DNA of 15,842 bases, from the NCBI GenBank assembly GCA_905211615.1, contig CAJMBB010000032.1, positions 1 through 15,842 on the forward strand, given 5' to 3'. Of this stretch, positions 1 to 5,803 are shown piece after piece (positions within the stretch are counted from its first letter, which is position 1; every line of letters begins with the position of its first letter). The translations under genes and the position numbers were made by a program. The DNA is from an uncultured Collinsella sp. GTDB taxonomy: Bacteria; Actinomycetota; Coriobacteriia; Coriobacteriales; Coriobacteriaceae. A model generated the notes under the pieces. The model saw only the letters and a list, made by a program, of their open reading frames with translations. It did not search any database and had not been told where the DNA came from.

Positions 1-328
1 AAACTTCCGATTCGCGCGTGGGCACGCCCTTGCTGCCCGCAGCGCCCGTGCCCGACCCCGCATGTTCCACGCGCGCGTACACGAGCACGCCGTCGGTCAC
101 ATCGGCATCGTCGCCTGCGTCCTTTCGCACGGCGCACTGGGCGCACCCCTCGCCGATGTATGCGTCGACCACGTTCGCCTCGACAGGCAGCCCGCCGGGG
201 GTAACGATCGACACGCGGCCGACGGGCTTTCGTGACAAGAGCATCTCGCAGGCCGCCTTCGCCGCGAGTGCGGTGCAGCTCCCCTTGGTGCGGGTCGTCC
301 CGGTATATATGTAGTGCTCGAAGGCCAC
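1..328 (-). CDS. cbiD: Cobalt-precorrin-5B (C1)-methyltransferase CbiD, N-terminal part (cut by window edge)
   Basis: CbiD methylates C1 of the corrin ring in anaerobic cobalamin synthesis, in the cytoplasm. About 109 N-terminal residues are visible. They include a Thr/Cys/Ala-rich segment (TKGSCTALAAKAA, about residues 14-26), comparable to the family's TTGTCAAAAAKAA, and the diagnostic KDAGDDADVTDG (about residues 75-86), the family's KDAGDDPDVT motif. I chose the GTG start at 328-326 because the conserved N-terminus begins just after it, no in-frame ATG lies upstream, and AAAGGCGAG sits about 10 bases before it. The start is one base beyond the cbiF stop (330-332), so the two genes are probably translationally coupled in a leftward cob/cbi operon that continues outside the window. 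The first motif is somewhat divergent from the consensus I recall. Identification is firm; the rest of the protein is not visible. Confidence 0.87.
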   Translation of the reverse strand, partial: MAFEHYIYTGTTRTKGSCTALAAKAACEMLLSRKPVGRVSIVTPGGLPVEANVVDAYIGEGCAQCAVRKDAGDDADVTDGVLVYARVEHAGSGTGAAGSKGVPTRESEV

Positions 329-329
329 G

Positions 330-1119
330 TTAGCTGCTCGCCTTTCGATACCCCGTGGCAAACGAAGGGTCGTAAAGCTTGCTGCGCTCGTACGACTCCG
401 CTTGCGCGCCATCGTGCGCAAGCCCGCCGCGAGCTCCGAGCACGCGGCCCACCACCACGAGCGCCGTGCGGTCGATGCCCTCTCGCGCGCCCGCATCGGC
501 GAGCGTGCCCACTGTGCAGCGCACCACGCGCTCCTCAGGCCAGGTCGCCTTGTACACGAGCGCCGCCGGCTCGTCGGAGCTGCGGCCCGCGGCCAAAAGC
601 TCGGCGGAAAGCTCGGCGAGCATACCCGAGCTCAGGAAGATGACCATAGTCGAGCCGCTTTCCGCCATGGTGCGCATGCCCTCGCCCGCGGGCATAGGGG
701 TGCGCCCGGAAAGCCGCGTGATCACGACCGACTGGCTGATTCCCGGCAGCGTGTATTCCTGGCGAAGCGCCGCCGCGGCACCGCAAAAGCTCGACACGCC
801 GGGCACCACCTCGTAGTCCACGCCGCGCGCGTCGAGCGCGTCCATCTGCTCCTGGATGGCGCCGTACAGGCACGGGTCGCCCGTGTGCAGGCGCACCACT
901 TCCTCGCCCCGTGCATCCGCCGCGCACATCACGTCGAGCACTTCCTCCAAGGTCATGTGCGCGCTGTCGTAGACGACGCAGGATTCCTTACACTCGGCGA
1001 GCAGCTCGGGGTTCACAAGGCTTCCCGCCCAAACGACCACGTCGGCCGCACGCAGAAGGCGCGCCCCGCAGCGTGATAAGGTCGGCGGCGCCCGAGCCTG
1101 CACCAACGATATGAATCAT
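330..1119 (-). pseudogene. cbiF: Cobalt-precorrin-4 C11-methyltransferase CbiF/CobM, frameshifted near the 5' end
   Basis: CbiF uses S-adenosylmethionine to methylate C11 of cobalt-precorrin-4. The natural start is ATG at 1119-1117, preceded by GGGAAGGGAAGG and giving MIHIVGAGSGAADLITLRGA. That frame is lost at 1058-1065 (GGCGCGCC). The rest of the protein (RLLRAADVVVWAGSLVNPELL, then HTGDPCLYGAIQEQ and VPGVSSF, all typical of the family) continues in another frame to TAA at 332-330. Restoring two bases (GC) in the GC run gives an uninterrupted 263-residue protein, the normal family length, with the expected LITLRGARLL junction. As written, the gene is disrupted. A sequencing or assembly error, or slippage in the GC repeat, are alternatives to a true pseudogene. 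A start internal to the long frame would lack the N-terminal GAGxG loop. It lies just upstream of cbiD, with the riboswitch operon diverging from it. Confidence 0.85.
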
Positions 1120-1250
1120 CCGAGCCTTCCCTTCCCGTTTCTCATCGCAACCGTTTACGCCGCCATTCGCGCAGCGGGCAAAACACGGCGCCTGCGGCGG
1201 CAATCGGCGCAAATACGCAGGCAGGAGGCGCAATGCCGCCCGCCCTGGCT

Positions 1251-1279
1251 TTGACACGTTCACAAGTGCCCACTATCAT
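1251..1279 (+). promoter_or_regulatory. Sigma-70-type promoter for the riboswitch-controlled operon
   Basis: TTGACA at 1251-1256 is separated by exactly 17 bases from TATCAT at 1274-1279. This is a near-consensus housekeeping promoter pointing rightwards, with a predicted start near 1286, just before the cobalamin aptamer. I could not find an equally good leftward promoter for cbiF in the same divergent gap. Confidence 0.75.
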
Positions 1280-1316
1280 AGTAAAAGTTTCGGCAACGAG
1301 CATATGACAATCGGAT

Positions 1317-1463
1317 AAAAGGAAATGACCGGCGCGGCGCCCGCACAGCCCGCGCTGGCTTGCGGAGGGAACCAGGTGGGAATCCTGGGCAAGGGACATT
1401 ACTGTATAGGACGCGCGGGCGAACCGCCTCGCGCCCCAAGCCAGACTGCTTCGCCTTTTCCTC
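1317..1463 (+). promoter_or_regulatory. Cobalamin (B12) riboswitch aptamer
   Basis: The transcript carries the conserved cobalamin aptamer core in order: GGGAACCAGGTGGGAATCC at 1368-1386, with CCAGG/CCTGG pairing around TGGGAAT; then GGGACATTACTGTA at 1393-1406, matching the family's GACCCACTGTA block; then a GC-rich hairpin (1411-1436); and the B12 box AAGCCAGACTGC at 1438-1449. A P2-like stem GCGCGG/CCGCGC lies at 1332-1337/1350-1355. The outer helix can form between the AAAAGGAAA stretch at 1317-1325 and CCTTTTCC at 1454-1461. It lies between the promoter and the chelatase gene, so it very likely regulates the whole downstream import unit in response to a corrinoid. The exact 5' boundary is approximate. 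Confidence 0.9.
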
Positions 1464-1570
1464 ACGGCATCGCCGTGGCGTTAGCTCCTTGTGAACCCCG
1501 AGGGGTGCGCTTTTCTTTCGCTTGTGCCGACAAGCAACTGTCGCCGGGGGACCGGCAAACCGAGGAAAGG
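1454..1570 (+). promoter_or_regulatory. Candidate riboswitch expression platform and Shine-Dalgarno of cbiK
   Basis: After the aptamer come a perfect 6-bp hairpin CACGGC-ATC-GCCGTG (1463-1477), a weak CCC/GGG hairpin followed by TTTTCTTT (1496-1518), a 5-bp hairpin GCCGG/CCGGC (1543-1556), and the Shine-Dalgarno GAGGAAAGG (1562-1570), 7 bases before the ATG. CCTTTTCCTC at 1454-1463 could pair with that Shine-Dalgarno with one bulged T, which points to translational control. I cannot tell from sequence alone which structure is the ligand-bound one. Confidence 0.4.
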
Positions 1571-1577
1571 AAAAACC

Positions 1578-2504
1578 ATGTCCGACCAGATGTCACGCCG
1601 CGGCTTCATGGGCGCCGCAGCAACCGGAGCCGTCGCGCTCGCCGGAGTCGCGCTCGCGGGCTGCTCCAACACCTCCGCGAGTTCCGAGAAATCGAGTGAA
1701 AAGGAGAAGGCCGTGAAGCCGGTCATCCTCGTCACGAGCTTCGGCACGAGCTACAACGACTCGCGCCACATCACCATCGGCGCCATCGAAGACGCTATCC
1801 GCGAGAAGTACTGGCAGGACTACGACATCCGCCGCGCCTTCACCGCGCAGATCATCATCGACAAACTGAAGAAGCGCGACGGCATCACGATCGACAACAT
1901 GACCGAGGCGCTCGACCGCTGCGTGGAAGACGGCGTGAAGGAAATCGTCGTGCAGCCGACGCATCTCATGGGTGGCCTGGAATATACCGACGTGAAAGAC
2001 GAGCTCGACAAGTACGCCGACAAGTTCGACAAAATCTCGCTCGGCGACCCGCTGCTCACCTCCGACGACGACTACAAGAAGGTGGCCGCAGCCATTAATG
2101 AGAACATGGCGTCCTTCGACGACGGCAAGACGGCGCTGTGCCTCATGGGCCACGGCACCGAAGCCGATTCCAACGCCGACTATGCCAAGATGCAGGAAGT
2201 GTTCAAGAACGAGGGCTTGACGCAGTTCTTCGTCGGCACCGTCGAGGCTGAACCGACCTGCGAGGATGTTATCGCCGCCGCGAGCGCCGCAGGGTACAAG
2301 AAGGCCGTGCTCGCGCCGTTCATGGTGGTCGCGGGCGACCACGCGAACAACGACATGGCAGACGAGACCGACCCCGACAGCTGGGCTGCGAAGTTCGTGG
2401 CCGCCGGCTTCGAAGTGACGTGCCTGCTCCAGGGTCTGGGACAGAACGTCGCGGTCGACGACATCTACGTCTCGCACGTGGACGACGCCATCGCCAAGCT
2501 GTAA
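1578..2504 (+). CDS. cbiK: Exported CbiK-type sirohydrochlorin cobaltochelatase (Tat-like lipoprotein)
   Basis: CbiK inserts Co2+ into sirohydrochlorin in early anaerobic B12 synthesis. This 308-residue version begins with an SRRGFMG twin-arginine-like motif (residues 6-12), a hydrophobic stretch and the lipobox LAGC (26-29). It is therefore predicted to be exported and anchored at Cys29, unlike the cytosolic enzyme. The chelatase domain runs from about residue 46 (KPVILVTSFGTSYNDSR) to the end. QPTHLMGGLEY (126-136), MGHGTEADSN (190-199) and GDHANNDM (253-260) are the family motifs; His192 and His255 are the likely metal-handling histidines. ATG 1578 is chosen because GAGGAAAGG precedes it; an in-frame GTG at 1491 would run through the leader. 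An exported form (CbiKP) is known in Desulfovibrio vulgaris. Being first behind the riboswitch and ahead of an importer suggests a role in surface tetrapyrrole or cobalt handling. The true metal and substrate are not shown by the sequence. Confidence 0.9.
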   Translation: MSDQMSRRGFMGAAATGAVALAGVALAGCSNTSASSEKSSEKEKAVKPVILVTSFGTSYNDSRHITIGAIEDAIREKYWQDYDIRRAFTAQIIIDKLKKRDGITIDNMTEALDRCVEDGVKEIVVQPTHLMGGLEYTDVKDELDKYADKFDKISLGDPLLTSDDDYKKVAAAINENMASFDDGKTALCLMGHGTEADSNADYAKMQEVFKNEGLTQFFVGTVEAEPTCEDVIAAASAAGYKKAVLAPFMVVAGDHANNDMADETDPDSWAAKFVAAGFEVTCLLQGLGQNVAVDDIYVSHVDDAIAKL

Positions 2505-2513
2505 ACTCGCCGC

Positions 2514-2621
2514 GCACGGGGGCGCCGGTCGCGTCCCCGTGCAACGGGCATGTGCCTTCCCCGACCGACGGCGCATGCCCGTTGCATTCGCATCCCGCCC
2601 GCCCACCGCACGGCGCGGGCG
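2514..2621 (+). other. Cluster of three stem-loops between cbiK and the next lipoprotein gene
   Basis: The 144-base intercistronic gap is filled by three inverted repeats. GCACGGGG/CCCCGTGC pairs 2514-2521 with 2535-2542. A 12-bp perfect arm pair, GCAACGGGCATG (2541-2552) with CATGCCCGTTGC (2574-2585), extends inward by four more pairs (2553-2556 with 2570-2573), leaving a 13-base loop. CGCCCGC/GCGGGCG pairs 2596-2602 with 2615-2621. None has a following T-run, so they are not typical intrinsic terminators. mRNA stabilisation or partial uncoupling of the first gene from the rest is plausible. Confidence 0.6.
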
Positions 2622-2648
2622 GTCGAAGCGATTGAAAGGAACCCCTCC

Positions 2649-3182
2649 ATGTTGAAGAAAACCCTCGCCTTCGCCCTGTCGGCGGCGCTTTTCGCGTTCT
2701 CGCTCGCCGGCTGCGGCGGAAATTCAATCGACAGCGCAAAGGCAAGCGATGCCGATACCCAGGAAAAGACCGAACAGGCGGCCGATGCGCCCGAGGGCGC
2801 AAGCGCTGCCCCCATCACCGCCGACAAGGTGGCCGACGGCACCTATCCGATCACCGTAGATTCCAGCTCGAACATGTTCAGGATTGTGGACGCCCAGCTC
2901 ATCGTGGAAAACGGCTCCATGCACTGCGTGATGACACTTTCCGGCACGGGCTACGGCAAGCTCTTCATGGGCACGGGCGACGAGGCTGCCGCCGCGAGCG
3001 AGGCCGACTTCATCCCCTATGTGGAAAACGCGGAAGGCAAGTACACCTACGACGTGCCCGTTGATGCGCTCGACGAGGACACCGCCTGCGCCGCGTGGAG
3101 CATTAGAAGGGAGCGGTGGTACGACCGCACGCTCGTATTCGAATCCGCCGGCGTCGATCTGCGCGCCGACGCACTGAAGTAA
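2649..3182 (+). CDS. Small lipoprotein with beta-rich domain, accessory to the ABC importer
   Basis: This is a 177-residue predicted surface lipoprotein. It has a Lys-Lys signal peptide ending in lipobox LAGC (19-22, lipidated Cys22), a low-complexity Ala/Glu/Asp linker to about residue 60, then one compact domain (about 62-167). The domain starts DGTYPITVDSSSNMFRIVDA and includes MTLSGTGYGKLFMGTG (95-110) and YDVPVDALDED (134-144). The same layout of blocks recurs at residues 50-147 of the next gene product. I recall similar small lipoproteins beside iron/haem/cobalamin-type ABC importers in Clostridia, usually unnamed; that is memory, not a search. GAAAGGAAC precedes the ATG, and the stop is 4 bases before the next ATG, so the two genes are coupled. 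A ligand-capture or hand-off role is inferred; no specific ligand residues can be assigned. Confidence 0.85.
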   Translation: MLKKTLAFALSAALFAFSLAGCGGNSIDSAKASDADTQEKTEQAADAPEGASAAPITADKVADGTYPITVDSSSNMFRIVDAQLIVENGSMHCVMTLSGTGYGKLFMGTGDEAAAASEADFIPYVENAEGKYTYDVPVDALDEDTACAAWSIRRERWYDRTLVFESAGVDLRADALK

Positions 3183-3186
3183 CGCC

Positions 3187-4758
3187 ATGCGGTCGATTCT
3201 TCCCAAGGGGGAAAACAGGAAGCGCCGCAGCATCGCGGCGCGCGCGATCGCCTGCGTTCTCGTCGCCCTGCTCGCGCTTCACTTCGCGGGGTGCAGTGCG
3301 AGCCCGAACGCGACCGGTGCCACGGCGGGCTCTCAGGAATACACTGTGAGCGTCTCGCTTTCCGGCGGGTCAGGGCGCGCAAGCATCACCTCACCCACCA
3401 CAATTGTGAAGGATGGCGACACCTACACCGCGACCATCACCTGGTCGAGTTCAAACTACGACAAGATGACCGTCGACGGCGTGGACTACGCGCCCGTAAA
3501 CGACGGCGGCAACTCTACGTTCGAGATACCCGTCACGCTCGACGAGGACATCGCCGTGTCGGCCGAGACCGTCGCCATGTCGACGCCGCACACCATCGAC
3601 TACACGCTCCACTTCGACTCATCCACCATGAAGGAGAAATCGGGCGACGATGCAAGCGGCGGCTCCCCTGCGGGAACGGCTTCAAGCGCCGCGGCCGACT
3701 TCCACAACGCCGATTTGGGCTGCGGCTGGGAGCCGACGGGGACGCTTCAGCTTGAATACGCCGAGCACTTCACTGTCGACGAGTTCGAAGGCGGCCTGCG
3801 GCTTATCTGCGTTTCGAACGGGGAGCGCTTCCTCGTGGTGCCGCAAGATGCAAAGGTACCTGATGGGTTGAGCTCCGACATCGCGGTCATAAGGCGTCCC
3901 GCCGACAAGGTGTATCTCGTGTCGTCGGCGACGATGTGCCTGGTCGACGCGCTCGATGCGAACGACAATATCTTAATGTCGGGCACGAAGGCCGACGATT
4001 GCTCGGTCGCGGGCTTCAAAAGCGCGCTCGAAAGTGGGGCGATCGCCTACGGCGGCAAGTACAGCGCGCCCGACTACGAGCGAATATCGGCCTCGGGCTG
4101 CACGCTCGCCATCGAGAACACCATGATCAACCACACGCCCGATGTGAAAGAAAAGCTGCAGAAGCTCGGGCTCGTCGTGCTCACCGAACAGTCGTCGAGC
4201 GAGCCCGAAGCACTCGGGCGCGTCGAGTGGATTAAGCTTTTCGGCGTACTGTTCGACAAGGAAGACGAGGCCGCGCACCTGTTCAACGAGCAGAAGGCAC
4301 GCGTCGAGCAAACGTCGGGGCTCGCGTCGTCAGGTAAAACCGTGGCGTATTTCTACATTAACTCGAACGGGGCCGCCGTCACGAGGCGGGCGGGCGACTA
4401 CGTGGCGCAGATGATCGAGCTTGCAGGCGGCAGCTACGCGCTCGATGACGCGCAGACGGCGTCGACGTCAGGTTCGTCAGTAACGCTCGAAATGGAGCGC
4501 TTCTACGCGACGGCGAAGGATGCCGACATCATCATCTACAACGGCACCATCGACGAATCGGTTGCCACCTTGAACGATTTCGTAGGCAAAAACGCGCTAT
4601 TGTCGCAGTTCAAAGCCGTGAAGAACGGCAACGTCTGGGTCACAAGCGCCGACATGTACCAGCAGATGACCTCTACCGCCGACATTATCGATGAGCTGCA
4701 CGGGGCGTTCACCGGCGATGACGCGAGCGACTTCCATTATCTGAGGAAGCTCGGCTAG
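3187..4758 (+). CDS. ABC importer substrate-binding lipoprotein with extra N-terminal beta domain (BtuF/FepB type)
   Basis: This is the likely receptor of the importer (523 residues). A basic start and hydrophobic segment end in lipobox FAGC (33-36; Cys36). Residues about 50-147 form a beta-rich domain (VSLSGGSGRASITSP, then WSSSNYDKMTVDGVDYAPVN and FEIPVTLDEDIAV) resembling the preceding lipoprotein. A Ser/Gly/Ala linker follows. Residues about 186-523 look like the two-lobed periplasmic-binding fold used for cobalamin, haem and siderophores, including the lobe-linking region around NTMINHTPDVKEKLQKLGLVV (311-331). The length exceeds the usual 300-350 residues because of the extra domain. 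The start codon has little Shine-Dalgarno support and probably relies on coupling with the gene 4 bases upstream. Riboswitch control suggests a corrinoid or cobalt chelate as ligand, but family membership alone does not separate this from iron-chelate or haem uptake. Confidence 0.88.
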   Translation: MRSILPKGENRKRRSIAARAIACVLVALLALHFAGCSASPNATGATAGSQEYTVSVSLSGGSGRASITSPTTIVKDGDTYTATITWSSSNYDKMTVDGVDYAPVNDGGNSTFEIPVTLDEDIAVSAETVAMSTPHTIDYTLHFDSSTMKEKSGDDASGGSPAGTASSAAADFHNADLGCGWEPTGTLQLEYAEHFTVDEFEGGLRLICVSNGERFLVVPQDAKVPDGLSSDIAVIRRPADKVYLVSSATMCLVDALDANDNILMSGTKADDCSVAGFKSALESGAIAYGGKYSAPDYERISASGCTLAIENTMINHTPDVKEKLQKLGLVVLTEQSSSEPEALGRVEWIKLFGVLFDKEDEAAHLFNEQKARVEQTSGLASSGKTVAYFYINSNGAAVTRRAGDYVAQMIELAGGSYALDDAQTASTSGSSVTLEMERFYATAKDADIIIYNGTIDESVATLNDFVGKNALLSQFKAVKNGNVWVTSADMYQQMTSTADIIDELHGAFTGDDASDFHYLRKLG

Positions 4759-4762
4759 CACC

Positions 4763-5803
4763 ATGAGAAGCCGACTTTCCATGGCATACGACGAATCGGG
4801 GCGCGCCGCGCGGTGTCGCGTCGTGACGGCGCTGCTCGCTGTTGCCCTCATCGTGCTCGTCGGGACCAACCTGTGCATCGGGAGCGTGCTCGTACCCGCA
4901 GACCACATCCCCGGCATCCTTTCGGGCGGCGCGGCCAATTCCATGGAAAGCCAGGTCATCTGGGAGATTCGCCTGCCGCGCGTGCTTTCAGCCGTGCTTC
5001 TCGGCGGGGCACTTTCGCTCTCCGGGTTCCTGCTGCAGACGTTTTTCAACAACCCCATCGCCGACCCGTTCATCTTGGGCGTCTCCTCGGGCGCAAAGTT
5101 CGTCGTCGCGCTTACGATGATCGTACTTCTGGGCGCGAACCAGGCCATGTCCTCGCCGGCCATGGTGGCCGCAGCGTTTCTGGGCTCGCTTATCACCATC
5201 GGCTTCGTGCTCCTCATCGCACGGCGCATAAGTTCCATGGCCATGCTCATCGTGGCGGGCGTCATGGTGGGATACATCTGCTCGGCGGCGACGAACTTCC
5301 TCATCGCCTTCGCCGACGACCAGTCCATCGTGAACCTGCACAACTGGTCTTTGGGTAGCTTCTCGGGTTCGAGCTGGGACGACGTCGCGGTCATTGCGGT
5401 CGTGGTGATCACCGTGAGCGCATGCGTATTCGCGATATCGAAGCCCCTTTCCGCCTTCCAGCTGGGAGAAGCCTACGCGAAAAGCGTCGGCGTGAACGTC
5501 GCACGCTTCCGCGTGGTGCTCGTCCTTCTAGCGAGCATGCTCTCCGCCTGCGTGACCGCGTTCGCTGGTCCGGTGTCGTTCGTAGGCATCGCGGTTCCGC
5601 ATCTCGTGAAGTCGGCGCTGAAGTCGTCGAAGCCCATCCGCGTGATTCCTGCGTGCTTCTTGGGAGGCGCCATCTTCTGCGCGGGCTGCGATTTGATCGC
5701 GCGCACGCTGTTCTCTCCCGTCGAGCTTTCCATCAGCGCCGTCACCGCCATCTTCGGCGCGCCGGTGGTTATCGCACTCATGTTGAAGAAGCGGGTGAGG
5801 TAG
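4763..5803 (+). CDS. ABC importer permease, FecCD/BtuC family
   Basis: This is the membrane subunit of a type II ABC importer for metal chelates or vitamin B12 (346 residues, normal for the family, which generally has about ten membrane helices). The family signature is clear: IRLPRVLSAVLLGGALSLSG, then NNPIADPFILGVSSGA (about residues 94-109), and GPVSFVGIAVPHLVK near residue 270, the region that contacts the ATPase. The first ATG is 4 bases after the receptor stop. A second in-frame ATG (4781) is possible, since neither has a strong Shine-Dalgarno. Its stop codon TAG directly abuts the ATPase start (TAGATG), so the pair is translationally coupled. It probably acts as a homodimer with the adjacent ATPase and lipoprotein receptor. 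Substrate is inferred only from the riboswitch and the neighbouring cbi genes. Confidence 0.93.
   Translation: MRSRLSMAYDESGRAARCRVVTALLAVALIVLVGTNLCIGSVLVPADHIPGILSGGAANSMESQVIWEIRLPRVLSAVLLGGALSLSGFLLQTFFNNPIADPFILGVSSGAKFVVALTMIVLLGANQAMSSPAMVAAAFLGSLITIGFVLLIARRISSMAMLIVAGVMVGYICSAATNFLIAFADDQSIVNLHNWSLGSFSGSSWDDVAVIAVVVITVSACVFAISKPLSAFQLGEAYAKSVGVNVARFRVVLVLLASMLSACVTAFAGPVSFVGIAVPHLVKSALKSSKPIRVIPACFLGGAIFCAGCDLIARTLFSPVELSISAVTAIFGAPVVIALMLKKRVR

Noticed and set aside
1238..1250. AAAGCCAGGGCGGGC on the leftward strand, resembling a B12 box upstream of cbiF
   Set aside because: The rest of the cobalamin aptamer core is absent on that strand; only the rightward strand has the full ordered set.
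1593..2606. Leftward open frame of about 337 codons opposite cbiK
   Set aside because: Antisense shadow; cbiK has signal peptide, Shine-Dalgarno and family motifs, and the shadow has none.
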